A DNA stretch of 64,000 nucleotides from Orbilia blumenaviensis (taxonomy: Eukaryota > Ascomycota > Orbiliomycetes > Orbiliales > Orbiliaceae). The stretch is from assembly GCA_036872755.1 (NCBI GenBank), contig JAVHNS010000003.1:2852001-2916000 (forward strand), read 5' to 3'. A program made the position numbers and the translations under genes. The notes under the pieces were generated by a model. The model did not search any database, was not told where the DNA came from, and worked only from the letters and a program-made list of their open reading frames with translations. Shown here piece after piece: positions 23,321 to 36,600 of the stretch (positions within the stretch are counted from its first letter, which is position 1; every line of letters starts with the position of its first letter).

Positions 23321-25981
23321 ATGGCAACAAACGGCGTGAATGGATCCGCCACCAATGGCGACGACCACGAAGGTGAATTTGGGCATGGCATCCAGGTCAT
23401 CGATGAGAATAAGGAGTTTACGTGCGTCCCCTCACCCTCTATTCGACCATCTTTTGGCTTCGAGGAAGCTGTTGTAGCTTACATTTCCACAGTACGAGCA
23501 TGCCAGAGTACCTCACTTCTACCAATGTCCTGCAGGCCGGGTTCTCGTATCACTTGATTTCCGTCTTCGGTTCGCAGTCAACAGGAAAGTCGACACTATT
23601 GAACCATCTCTTCAATACAGCATTCCCGGTTATGTCAGAATCAAGACGACAGCAGACAACAAAGGGTATTTGGATGTCACTAGCAACAGATCCAAATGCT
23701 TCTTCGGATCCCGACCAACCCCACCTGGGGAAAAATATTCTAGTGATGGATGTTGAGGGAACAGATGGAAGAGAACGTGGAGAAGATCAGGATTTTGAGC
23801 GAAAGTCTGCTTTGTTTGCACTTGCCACATCTGAAGTCCTCATTGTGAACATCTGGGAGCACCAAGTTGGCCTTTACCAGGGTGCCAACATGGGTCTTTT
23901 GAAGACCGTCTTTGAGGTCAACTTGCAGCTCTTCCAGAAGGACAAGTCGACTGTTCACAGGTCTCTCCTGTTCTTCGTCATCCGTGACCACATCGGTCAT
24001 ACCCCACTCGAAAACCTCAAGAATACCTTGCTGGCCGACTTGAACGGCATTTGGCATGGCCTCTCCAAGCCCCCTGGTCTCGAATCATCATCGATCAGTG
24101 ACTTCTTCGACTTCACTTTCACAACTCTCCCACATAAACTCCTACAGCCAGACCAGTTCAAGCTTGAAACCCAAAAACTCAAGCTCCGGTTCCGTGAAGA
24201 AAGCCCAACGAATGCGAACTACTCCACTGATGGCGTTTTGGATACCTCCAAGACCGGCGTTTTCTTACCAGCGTACCACCGTCGTATCCCTGCTGACGGT
24301 CTCCCACACTATGCAGGCAACATTTGGCGAATGATTACCGAGAACAAGGATCTTGATCTTCCAACACAGCAGGAACTCCTTGCTCAGTATCGTTGCGACG
24401 AGATCTCGGTTGTATGCGTCGAGCTCTTCGACGAAGTGATCACCCCCTTCGAGGCTGCACTCAGCCAGAAGATCGTGCAGCCAGGCCTCGGCCCAGCTAT
24501 GAAGACTGCTCTTGACACTGCCCTTTCAAAATTCAAAGAAGAAGCTGGGCGCTACCACAAAGTTGTGTACAAGCGCAAGCTTGAAGATCTTGAAAAGAAG
24601 TTGCAGGCCAGATTGAAGGTTCTTTATGTGGCCCAGCTTACCGCGGCGCACAAGAACGCCATCGCTGTGTTTGCCGATACGATCCAAAAGGGCATTAAGC
24701 GGTCGGGCGCCGACTTTGCATCCCTTGTCACTGAAACTCGCGCAACCGTTCTTACTGACTTCACTACCGAGGCCGAAGCCTGCAGCTTGGAAGGCGCCTT
24801 CAGTTACACCGATGAGTTGCATTCCGTCGAGAAGGAACTTGATGAAGGTGCTACCCGGTTGCGTGGCGAGGAAATGACCCGTCTTTTGGCCCGTATGGAG
24901 AAGGGCCTTAGAACCAAGTTCACCTCAGAGGACGATGGTGTCGCTTATATGTTCAAGACAATTTCGCCAACGTTGTACCCGCGTATCTGGACTCTCTTCA
25001 CCACTAGTGTCACCGATCAGATTGCCGTTTTCACCCAAAGATCAACAGCTTTGAATGCGACCTCTGAGGAGAACGACCAGGCCGTCTTTAAGTTGAAGAA
25101 GCGGGCGTGGAAGGTCTTGAGAATGGTTTTGGATGAGGAAACTAAGGAGCAAGGGTTAATTACCCGCTTGATGGGCTACTTCGATAAGGATTTCCGATAT
25201 GACGACCAGGGTGTCCCAAGAGTCTGGAAGGCCGGTGAAGATATTGAGGGCACGTTTGCAAAGAGCAAGGAGACCGTCTTGAAGTTGATTCCGAACTTGG
25301 CAACCTTCCAACTTGAGGACTCTAGCAAGCCGCCTCTAGCCACTTTCATTGGAGATGCCCCAGAGGGCGCAGAGGAGGAAATTGTTAACGTTGAGGAGGA
25401 AGAGGAGGAAGATATTGCTTCTCCAACCTCGACGAAGACGTTTATAATCCTAACACCTGGCAGGATCACGTCTTTGACCGAGAGCTTCAACAGACAGGCT
25501 GACCAAGCCTTCGTCGATGCCAAGCGAGGCACGATCTCCAGTGTTTCTCAGATTCCTGTCTGGTTCTACGGTCTACTCGTCGTTCTCGGTTGGAACGAGT
25601 TCTGGGCCGTCATCAGGAACCCACTGTACTTCATGATGCTCTTGCTCGCAGCGGTGGGTGCGTATGCAGCACATACGTTGAACCTCTGGGGGCCGATCAT
25701 GACGGTAGGAGGGGCCACGGGCCGACAAGCTTTGGAAGTCGGGAAGGTGAGCTATAATATATTCCAAAATAGTGTAATGCAAACGAGACTAACCTTTTTT
25801 TCTTTCTTTTTTTTTTTTTTAGGAAAAACTTCGCGAGTTTTTGGAAATGCCCCAGGCCAGCCACCAGGGTGCCCACGCCTTCTCCAGCGGGAATTCCACA
25901 TCATCCGCGCAGGGTGAGAGTATCCGCATGAGAAATTTGAACAGCGAGGGTAGGAACAGGGGGTTCGATGATGATGACTAG
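23321..25981 (+). CDS. SEY1: SEY1/RHD3-type dynamin-like GTPase for ER membrane fusion (atlastin-class)
   Basis: Exons 23321-23421, 23493-25746 and 25823-25981 give 837 aa, a normal length for fungal Sey1. Introns of 71 and 76 bp are GT-AG and keep the frame. The ATG at 23321 gives MATNGVNGSATNG, a short acidic lead before the GTPase domain. GTPase motifs are explicit: P-loop GSQSTGKST at about residues 60-68, switch I RRQQTTKG, G3 DVEGTDGRE, and the RD motif in FVIRDH. A long helical middle domain follows. Near residues 723-775 is the membrane hairpin (VWFYGLLVVLGWNEFW and LYFMMLLLAAVGAYAAH), then a cytosolic tail ending FDDDD. Sey1 is anchored in the ER and fuses tubules homotypically using GTP, with the tail binding membrane. 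The last intron carries a pure T tract before its acceptor. Nothing suggests loss of function. Confidence 0.95.
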
Positions 25982-27935
25982 ATGGAAGATGAGATGGCAG
26001 TGCATTGTCTACTCAAGTCCTTTTTTGTTCTTCCACTAGGCCTTTCTTTCTTTATCAGAGACGTCTGTCGCTATTGATTACGCTCTAATCCAAAAGTTAC
26101 CGTGAGCTTCCATGACGTGACGGCCAGAGTGGGAATGTTTTGTAGCATAAACCGGGAGGGAATTGTTCTTTCGCTTTTTTTGGCCTTCATATTCTTTCTT
26201 GTTGTTTTCGCTCTTTTTTGGGATTTGCCACGAGCTGCCTTCTTCATAACCTTTACCCCCCCTTCTTTTCTTTTAAGATTCAGTGTATAATTTTGGGGCA
26301 GCTATGTCAGGGAATTTTTTCGTTTAGAGCCTTGAGCCTGTCCTCATTTTTCGCATAGTACCAATTTGTAAACCCTATCATCACCATCCTCTTCAAAGTG
26401 TCTTTTCATAATCACATGTAATAACACGGTACTAACTATTCTATCTCAGCTCCCCTCTATGTTGTTTATTCTATTCTATTCTATTAGTCGTTACTAATTA
26501 CTATTACCAAAACACTACTTCTAATCGACATCAATAATAGTTAATCGATAGTAGGCCGTCAGGCATGATTACGGCAGTGATTGGCATAATAGAAACATGG
26601 CAGTGATAGACAGGAGAGCATATAGTGATTGACAGGAGAACAGGCAGGATATTAGTCATCCCTCTGCAGGATAGATTTGGCTATAGCTATAGTATGTATG
26701 GCTGTATATATATATCTAGACTTATGCATAAAATGGTAGCGGTCGTGAGGCGTGCCGGTGGGAGTTCGTCTATGCACGGGTAGATTATGCTATGCTATAG
26801 GATAACTTAGCTCTCCCGCCGGCTGCAGGATTGGTTGTATTATATTATATAGTGTATTATATAACATATTTATCTGCAGGTTGCTGATAGACCGGACGGG
26901 ATAGTTTGGTTTGGTTTGGTTTTTTTTTTTTTTGGTTTGTTGAAAGCGGTTTGAGTGGTTGATTTGCAACGTTTGTGTGAGATTGGGATTGGGATTGGGA
27001 CGGGCCGCAGCGGGGTGCGGGTTTGTCTTTATGATATGCTATATCTTATATTATATTTCTTCATGTTATATTATATGATAGTGTTTATGGCGTTATCATA
27101 GACAATATATTTATATGTAATACGATATAAGCATTCTTGGTTCCACAGAGCCAATTTCTTTATGTGCTTGCTTAAGTGATATGCGTTATGTATACTTTAT
27201 GGGTAGGTATGCTTAATATTGGGAAGGCTGATAGGATTGCCAGCCAGTCAGCCCTCCGTATCGGTAAGCTAAGCTAAGTGGATGATCTGTGGATCTGTCT
27301 GTACTAATACTTCCTAGTGAGGATTAACCTGCAACTTTCAACTCCGGCTCCAATGTCTTTTGTCTTTGTTAGTAACGTAAAAAAAAAAAAGTAGTTCGGC
27401 GGGAACTAACGATGACGGACGGGGAAGTGGGATTTGTGTTCCGTTAGTAACTTAGTAACTTACTTAGTACTTGACTTTGAATTAGGTCGGCCGGTGGGTG
27501 GGCTTATCGGATCAGGGACCGAGGGGGGCGTGGGCTTTTAGCGTTATTATATCGTATGTTAAGCTAAGTACTCTGTGGGTACGAGGTATGTAATGTATTG
27601 TAGGTGGATCCGGATCTGACATGTAGACTGCTGGATGCTGGATGCTAGATTGACGGGGGCGGGTGGTACTATTGTTGCGATTAAGTTTGTGAATACTTAG
27701 CTTTTGTTTTATTTGAAGGATATCGATATCGATATGATTGATTCGTTATCGTGCACCAGTGGAATGGTATGATATGGTATGGTGATAAGAGGTATATGCA
27801 TTTATGAGTTAAGTAAGCTGAGATAGCAATCAGGTGACCCGGCAGTGCGGTGCCGGTTTTTAACTCTCTACCCCTTCTAAAGATAAATTGAATTGATTGC
27901 AATCGAAGGGAAGGTATGACAAGGTTCGTGGATTA

Positions 27936-27937
<2 letters not shown>

Positions 27938-27969
<32 letters not shown>
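27938..27969 (+). repeat. Poly-T tract (32 T)
   Basis: An uninterrupted run of T followed by three copies of GATT. It lies in the gene-free interval; a homopolymer of this length is prone to sequencing error. Confidence 0.9.
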
Positions 27970-27970
<1 letters not shown>

Positions 27971-30900
27971 ATTGATTGATTGTGAAGGTACATCACCCCT
28001 ATCTTACTTCCATTTTTTTTGGGCAGTGTATTGTGTGGGTGTGTCAACCCCCCCTGCCCTGCTGGAGTATAGGTTGATGTATGGATGTATGTATATGTAT
28101 GTATGGGCATGTAATGCAATAGCTGGGGAGCTGGTATAGTGGTCTACCGTGGCACTGCATCGCATGGCGCATACATACATTACTTTGCGGGTGGGTTGGT
28201 TATCATAACGGCTTTTTTTTTGTTTTTGTTTTACTTTTCTTTTGCTCTTATTGTTTATGGGATCATGAGTCGGTATTTAGATATCGGATATCAGTTCAAT
28301 TCAATTAAATTCAATTTGAGGGGTAGTCTCGGTCCCAGACGCTGTTGACCACTTTGAGGGGTAGCGGGGGGGAAAGGAAATCCTATCATTGGTTTTTGAT
28401 AATTTTTACTTGCGGGTTTGAGTTAAGATAATATTAAGAACCCACGCTTTTGTGTATGCATGTATCTATTCAAGTGCCTACTATCAAAAATCTGGGATTA
28501 TGAAGTACTGAGGACGGAGTGAGTACATTCATTGTATGATCCAATTGCGATTGCAATTACCGACGTCAACTTCCAGGCCTCTGATCAAGCGCTAAGCTAG
28601 CTACGGATGACGGACGGAAAAAAAAAAAGAATCCTACCTGAACTAAAACCAGAGAGCTAACCCTTGGTCCGAGCGGCCAATGTAATGTATGTACATGTAA
28701 TGTATCTTGGTCGTGCCTTTCCGAGGTGTGGCTGCATCTAGAAAGAAAGGAAGGAAGACAAAGGTACAAAAGACGGGTGCACTGTGGTTATAGTGTACAT
28801 ATATGAGATATAAATATTTTTCCTGCTAACTAGCTGAGTTACTTACTAGCAAAACTAAGCGATGGGGGGACCCACTTTGCCTGTTCGAATGGTCTCGATT
28901 CCAACATCTCTGTGGTGCATGGACGTACCCGGGCCTGGTTTTCTTGTTTGAAGGGATGTTCCAACAGGCGGGAAAATTTTTAGGTGGTCGATTGTTCATG
29001 TTGGTTCAAATTTGCACAATAACTGACTAGCTAATCCATGGGTAAGGCGGTAGGTAAGTACGTCGGGTAGTGGGTTTGTATATAAAAGAGCTAGAGCGAA
29101 AGGAGGACATATCGGAATTCCGAACACTCGCATTTCGTAATAGCAGGCCTAGGGGCGCCACAGACTAGACATGGCGAATATAATGCAGGCTAGATAAAAG
29201 CCGTTTGCCTCTCCTTTGTTTCTAAATCCTATAAAGTATAAATTAATACTGTGAGGAATTTACGGCACTTGAATTAATTGCAGAATCAATGCGTATAATC
29301 TATTTTTTTTTCCCTAGTTATGGCACGTCCCTCGTAAAACCGCGCAAGAGTTGCGAAATCGAGCAGGCAGCTATTTAATAATTAGCTGGAGCAACGTTTT
29401 GAAACGGTTGCGCATTATAATTGACAGTTGATTACTATAATTTAATTTAATTCAATTAATCTATTCCACGGTACTGCACTGACATACGTGCGTATATGTA
29501 TATGTGCGTTATGATTTATGTAAGTGTGTACATGCCTTCGGACATGTCCTCGGGCACGGACCCGGGGGCATTATCGATCTTTTGCCTAGTTTAAAAAAAA
29601 AGAGAAGGCGCAATCTGATATAGTCCAGAAGTGCCTAGAGGCGAGGGAGGAAAATAACGCTCTTAGTTCTGTTCTTTGCTGTTTCGACGTACGAGAATAC
29701 GCCGGGACCGAAGTGGCATCCGAGCACTGTTGCGAACCTTCTTTTTTTTCTTCTTTTCTTTCTGGTTCAGGCCGCCCTTCAAAGCATAAAAAACGTTACG
29801 ACGTTGGACAACTCCGTCCAATCATGTTTAGGTAAAAGATATGCAGAGAGGGGCCTGCCGTTGATGTTCCATGCTGGCATATGAAAATTTATTTTCAGAT
29901 GTGGTGCGCGCGCATCAAATGCGCGGTCTGGTCTTTGACATGAGGATTTCTTTTGGAGGCCACGGCACAAGCCAAAATGAAGGGAAGGAATCCGGCCTCG
30001 CTGGGCAATCCTGGTTTGTTCTTCTCTTATTCTTATTCTTCTTGTCTCTTGAGATCACAGCTGGGCTAGTTTTTGCTAAGGCGGTACCTACCGACTGCCA
30101 CGGTTACTTTTGTTACTGCAGGCTGATGCTGGCCTGGCGCTGGTGGCGGGACCAATCGTATGTATCTATTGCATGTTTCGCGAGTCGGGTGTACTTATGT
30201 ATGTCTTTTTTGCACCCCTTGCTAGCTAGTATGGCTGGTTATGCGAGTGAGATGTCGAGATACCTTTTGCCCGTTAACCAGTTTATAGTAAGTATAATTG
30301 CGGATGTCGTCGTCGTCTTCCTCCCGCAAGCATGGTCCGGTAGCTTAGACGGATTATCACTAGGCGCTAGACTATTTTGGACAAACAGTAGTTCGATATC
30401 AAGAAAGAGAGAGAGAGGCTTTCGTTATATCGATTCAGGATGCTGGTTATCGTGCCGTGCATGCGTCTGTGACATACCTCTTGGCCCCATCCCTCCCTCC
30501 CTCCCTGCCTCTTCATGAGAAGAAGAAAAGAATAGAGAGAAGGGATATGGGTTTATTATTACAAGATAATATACCACCTTTTTTTTTGCCTTTCTTTTCT
30601 TTTCTTTGATAATTTTGCTTTTCGTGCATGCCGTGCCGTCAGGAACAGCAGCTGGGACCCAGACCGGGTTTATTGACGAAGCATTCAAAAAAAGGCAAGC
30701 GGCATTTACCTCATCAGAAGAAAGAATGTGTGTTAGCGTGTGGGTGTGTCGATTTCGTTTTTTGACATATGCATCTGACAGGGCTAGGAATAGATAGTCA
30801 GTAAGGTATTCTTGCAGTCGCCAGGCCAGGAACGGGAGGAAATCGAGTGTTTTTTTTTTTTTTTTTTGTTCGTTTGCTGGTTCGGAGCTAGTTTGGGCGG

Positions 30901-31843
30901 GTATCGATAGCTTTCGTTTAGTTAGGTTAGTTAGGTTAGCTAAAGATTTCGAATCGATAGAGATGTCAATCAAACGGAAGGAGCCTCTATATCAGCCTGG
31001 ATAGTCCCTCGAGTGAGGCACCAAGCCGGTAATATTGATCTTAGTATTCTTTTTTTTTTTGTATTTTTTTTTTTTTGGAAAGAGAGGAGAAAGAGAAAGA
31101 GAAAAGCTGTGTGATTTCTATTCTATTCTATTTCGTATTCCAAGCCGGCTATTGTATTTTCCTTTATTTTTAGTCTTTTCTTCTTTCTTTCTATTCTTTA
31201 ATTGGAGAAAATCGATATCAGCGGACGGATATATTGTTATATGTTGGATTGGTATATTGGATATAACAGACGGCGGAGTATAGAGTCCTGCCATCCAGCC
31301 AATTGCATCGTGACAGGAATTTTTTTTTCTTTCTTTCTGAACAGCACCCGCTTCGAGTGTCTTGACCTGACTATCAGCGGTTTGAGTTCTGGCTCGTGGT
31401 CATTGCTCTGGTCTGTACAAGTTGTGAAGCCTGTTGAGATAAAAATCCAGAGGAACTCGGACTACCCTGAAGAGTGGGGGATTAGGATATAACAAAAGGC
31501 TGTTCCGACTCCAATAAAGTCTGGTTGAGAAGAGAATCCGAACTGTCGACTGCTGGATAGAACAGAACAGGACAGGACAAGACCGACGGGACGGACTAAA
31601 AAGAAGAAAAGAAAGGAAGAAGAAAGGATTATCTCTTCTGGTATGTGCATGTGCATGATTCGCGTTTTGAAGCCCTTTGACCGATCTGGTAGTATCTGGT
31701 CCCCTTTCTAGACTGTTTTATCTTGTATCGCCAGCTAGCATCAACTAGCCATCAGCTATCAGCATCTCCTGGTGTGTAGTATAGCGCATCCCAGACATTG
31801 CCGTACATATACCAAGTTACAACTGCAAATAATCCCCACACAT

Positions 31844-31865
31844 CACACACACACACACACACACA
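31844..31865 (+). repeat. (CA)11 microsatellite
   Basis: Eleven uninterrupted CA units in the interval upstream of the SPT23/MGA2 homologue. Confidence 0.9.
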
Positions 31866-33273
31866 TGGAAAGAGGCATTTGCAATTGATGTAGCTGCTAT
31901 ACTATACCTAAGTGGTAGTCAACGGCTGGAGCTGTTGGAGTCTTTTCCTGTGCAGAGTTTTTTTTATTTTTTATTTTTATTGGTTTTTTTATTATTCTTG
32001 TCCCTCTCGATTAATTAATATTCGATTTCAGGCAAATTCCCTGGCAGTGCTGACGACTACGCAGCCAAACCGCCCAGAACTACGCCGACATCGCAGGCCG
32101 GGAAACCTAAACCAGCCAGCTGCAGCAGCTCTTTTTTCCCTCTCGTTTCGTTGTCGACTGCTAAAATAATTAATTCTCCTTGCAGAAAGAGAGAGAGAGA
32201 ATATAGAAGAGAAGAAGAAGAAGAAGAAGAAGAGGGGGGGAAGACAGACGACAGACCATCGAGACAAGAAAAGACGACGAAGGACATCGGCTGTGAAGCT
32301 GATCTTTATTCAGCCCTTCCAAGGCTTATTCTCACGATACCTACTATATTCTATATATCACCACTGCCTCTCTCTCTCCAGCTCTGAGTGTTCTGTTCTG
32401 GTTCCGGAATATCTGAGATAAGAACTACTTTAGTCCAACTCAGCAGATATCGGTATTTTTCTTGTGTGCCCAGTCACATTACGCATCTCGACGGTCCCGG
32501 TCACGTTCACCCATCCACCACCACCATCAACCCCCCCATCATCCATCCACTGCACAGTACAGCAGAGCACCGCACTGTACTTGCTTCTGCTCTTGCTCTC
32601 ACTCGCTCGCACACGCACACACACAAAAAAGGGTCTTGGAGTTTGTTTAGTCTTTTTTCGTCCATTTGGTTGTTTTTTTCACTCTTGCAGTAGCTGTTGG
32701 ACGAACTCGAGTCGGAGCGCCGTGCACTTTTTAATATCCCGACTTCCGCCATCAGCTCAAATATTCATTCGTTCATTCGTCCGTTTAAGGTCCGGTCCCC
32801 AAAAAGCACAAGCCGGCCAAACAAGTCCATTCACATTCTTCTCGGCCATTCGATTTTTTTTTGATTTTTTTAAGTTTTTTGGTTTTATATATTTATACCT
32901 AGGTACACTTACCTTTTGGGTTTGGGAGGGGCCAGCCTGTCTTCTTGGGTTTCTCCAAAGAAAAGAAAAGAAAGAAAGGGAAGAAGTCCAAAAGGCAAGG
33001 GACGTGATCGGATTTGCTTCTCGCGAGCTCTAGCCTTCTGACGATATATTCCGTGTCGAGCACCCTATTTCTGTCGTCATCATACCATTTACCCTGAGCC
33101 GGACATATACATTGCATATATATATCGCACGCTAGCAGCCTTGTGTCAAGGTTAAGCAGAGCTTCTTGCATTTCAGGAGGAAAAAAATAAAAAAAGGAGC
33201 AGCCTCGGTACGTCTTCCGTTCGAATGATTGTCGTGGGTGTTATTGGTGTTAGTGGTTCGTGGTCGGAGTCGT

Positions 33274-33297
33274 AGTGGTGGTGGTGGTGGTGGTGGT
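33274..33297 (+). repeat. (GTG)n trinucleotide repeat
   Basis: Eight uninterrupted GTG/TGG units about 370 bp upstream of the SPT23/MGA2 homologue start, in its presumed leader or promoter. Confidence 0.85.
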
Positions 33298-33666
33298 CTT
33301 GGTGCCAGTCCGGTCCAGGGTCCCCGTTTTTTGTTGAGAATGCGGCTTTGCTGACGTTAACCTCCTCGAATCCATTCAGGTTTTCTCGATACCTCTACCA
33401 TTTTATTTCTGGACCTTCGACTCACCCGACTCCCCGCCCGACATCATCCGCCGTCAAAGGCGCATTAGATACCCCTTTCGTCGACTTCCGGGGATATAAT
33501 TCTCGGTCCAATCCTTAGCTTTTTTTGAACGGGGGAAAACGATCGTCTGGGACACAGTATTTCAGGGCATAGCGTTTTTCTTCTTCTCTCTCCCCTTCCT
33601 CCCTCCTCCCCACGACGCGGGAGTATATATTCGTCGTACAACATATCTCTCTCTCCCGACCACAGC

Positions 33667-36600
33667 ATGAAGTCGGAACCTTCACATATGACCGACGGTA
33701 GAGACTTCAACTTTGCAGAGTTCACAAATCAGGACGATCTTCTTGTTTCCTTGGGTGGGGACGCACACAATGCTGCTGCTTCGATAAACGGCTCCGATTC
33801 TTCGTACTTGTTGGGCCTTGACAACGAATACCTGCTCGCGCCCTTCGAGAGCGGGAACGACATCTTCGCCTTTCGTGGTGGCGCTGGTACGGCACCACTC
33901 GGGTACCGACTTGGAAACCTCAAGAGCGTGACTGACACTGTACCATTCGTAGGCTCACCGTCTCCTCCGGAGTCACAGGAGCAGTCGCCCAAATCCATCA
34001 ATACCTCGCCGAATTCGTCCGAATCTTCCCCGCCACAGATCCCTGGTATCAAAGGCCCGGACGGGCTCACGATGATGAACGATGTAGAAGACGATTTCCC
34101 GATGCTCGACGAGACGAGCGGTACCGTTACATTCCCGTTGTCATCCTCGTCGAATGGCTTCTTCGGCAGCAATTTTACCCCGCTGGGGCCGGCGCCGACA
34201 CACTTGCCTGGCTCGCTCGGGATGGACAAGATGGCTGTCGATGATACAGCTAAGTTCTTCGACTTCGAGAGCGCTGCTAGTTCGCCACTGGCCGTTAAGA
34301 TGGAAAACCAGAGACAGTCCAGCGTGCCCAGATTCTTCACAGACAATCCGTCGACATTAAATCCGCAGATTAGCTTCAATCCCGACAATGTACAGACCGT
34401 GTCGACACCCACATACACAAATAACCGCAAGAAGAGACGATCATCCGTTACATTGTCCCCGAACTCGACAGAGGCACTTGCTTCCTTCACATTCGATTCG
34501 CATGGTCATCCGTCGCCGGTTAGCTCAGCCGCGAATGGAGTCTCTCAGCAGCGAAATGGGAAACGACACAATTCGACAAGTACGTCTGGCGAGGAAGATG
34601 CCGCGACAGTCATGAGGTCTACGGGATTTCGTCCGACAAAGGTCTTCGGCAACATGTGGAGTCCATCTTCGTTTTCTAGCGCCTCGCCGATGCCTAATAT
34701 GCTCGCATATACACCTACACCGGCTAATGGCGACTTTTCGTACAAGCTGACGTTAAGAGGCGACCAACCTGGCGGGAGAATAAATGAGAAATCGAGGGTG
34801 GAAACACAGATCAGGGTCAACTTGAACTTAGCACCGTTGCCGCCGGGCGTGTCGAAACTACATCTACCAACACATACTATCTCGAAACCGAAGTTATTAT
34901 CGAAACCGCCGCACCAGAAAACGACAGATACATTGGAGTTATATACAAGTTTAATATGTGCCTCTTCTGTTGAGGGAAATCCAGAGCTATTACAAAGAGT
35001 CCTGCGACGCGCTATCGACGATCCGCTGCAGGAGAGAGTCTTTGGGTCTGGGAAATCTGCCGGCGAAGATGGCAAGGAAGGGTATACTGCAGAAGAAGAC
35101 AAGCCGCTGAATGGTGGTGAAGTCAGGATCTGCTCTGGATGTATCACCCGAGAACGGAAACGAGCGGCCCGAAAGAAGATTAAGAAGGTGGAGGAAGAAG
35201 AATCCTGGGCACGCGATGAGAGCAAACGAATCATTGTATTCAACTGCTCTGAAGTTCTCGAGTGGGGTCCACCGGAGGCGCAGAAGAAGGCTGAGATGGA
35301 AGCCAATGATGGGGAGATCGTGTCCCCCATCGAGGGCAATGCTGAGATATGGCTGCCGATGAGGATAGCTTGCTATTGCAGGCACCAGAGCGAGAAGAGC
35401 GGGTTCAGGTGAGACACCGCCTTAATTATTTACTACGTCAGGACAGCACTAACATGGTATATATAGGATAATTCTTACTATCAAAGACCATAATGACAAC
35501 CTTGTCGCTCAGAGCATCACCCCGCCCATCCTCATCACCGACGACCATAAGACCAATGCGCCCTCGCAGCCAGCTACTCAGCAACCCGTGGCCGCTGCAC
35601 CTTCCTCGAAAGGCGCCGGGTCCCCATCCGCCATTGCTCCTGGGCCGGTTCCAGTCGCTCCAGCCCCACCAAACAATGCACTCCCTTACTCTGCTTCGGA
35701 TACGAATCTCTTAACGATGGGCCAGATTGACCGCCCGTCGAAAGTCAGCAAAACCGGCCATTCGAGGCAAAACTCGCGGCAGTCGTCTGTGGGGGCCATG
35801 CAATCGCCGCCTCCATATTCAGCAACCGCTGGGCCGTCTGCAAAGAAACGGAAGGCCAACCCATCGTCGAAAGCGAGGTCTGAGCTCACGATGACCAAGA
35901 TTGATACATCTGTGCCATCTGCATCAGCTTCGCAATCACAGTTCGCACAGCCCCCATTCACGCCTTCGAGTCAAAATGTCACAATGGGCGGGATGTTCGA
36001 GCAACCTCAGCCTGTCCCCTTTACGCCTTCGACGCCTATGGAGAACGGAGCCGGACCGAACTACTTTGGTTTCCATAACCGCAATCACAGCATAGACAGC
36101 CTTCACGGACTGCAGATTTTCTCCGCGCCGACGTCCGCCCAGGGATCTCGCGTCCCCTCGCGTGTCGCTAGCCCGGTCCAGCAATTTAGTGTCCCTCAGG
36201 GCCAGCGACCAGTCTTTACACCCGCCCAGTTCGCTCAGGTTCAGTCGCAGCTTTTGAATGTTGCTAATGGACAGCTTTCTCAAGCCCTCCTACCCTTTGA
36301 TATCACACGTATTGTACCTACTGAAGGTCCATGTCAAGGTGGCATCGAGGTTACCATCCTCGGCAGCGGCTTCCAGCGGTCTCACACTGTATACTTCGGC
36401 GATAAGCAGTCTCCCCGGACTGAATACTGGAGCGACACCACCATCGTCTGTCTCCTGCCACCATCGAGTACCCCCGGAAGCGTACCTGTTGTTATGAGGT
36501 ATGCTGCTCAGGCGAATCTCACATTGCCCGGCCGTCCAGGCAGATTTATCTACACGGACGATACAGAACAGAAGATGTTGGCACTGGCACTGCAAGTCAT

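Larger units (their letters stand above)
25982..33666. other. Long gene-free interval, low complexity, upstream of the SPT23/MGA2 homologue
   Basis: About 7.7 kb with no gene I can support. It is full of simple sequence: TATTC pentamers near 26469-26485, TATA/GTAT-rich DNA at 26.7-29 kb, T runs of 16-32, a CA repeat at 31844 and TGG repeats at 33274. The last 2 kb are strongly C/T-rich on the plus strand, with CTCTCTCTC near 33642, typical of a long promoter and 5' leader. A plus-strand frame of 215 codons at 29871-30518 reads Trp/Cys/Leu-rich sequence without domain character; I consider it chance. No tRNA or rRNA was recognised. A long untranslated leader or a noncoding transcript is possible. 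Confidence 0.45.

Noticed and set aside
29871..30518. 215-codon plus-strand frame, hydrophobic
   Set aside because: Trp/Cys/Leu/Ser-rich translation without motifs, in simple-sequence-rich intergenic DNA, overlapped by another frame of 182 codons on the other strand (30425-30973); probably chance.
32464..33033. 189-codon plus-strand frame upstream of the SPT23/MGA2 homologue
   Set aside because: Translation of CT-, CA- and CAC-repeat sequence (runs of Ser, Pro, Thr, Phe). Better explained as promoter or leader.
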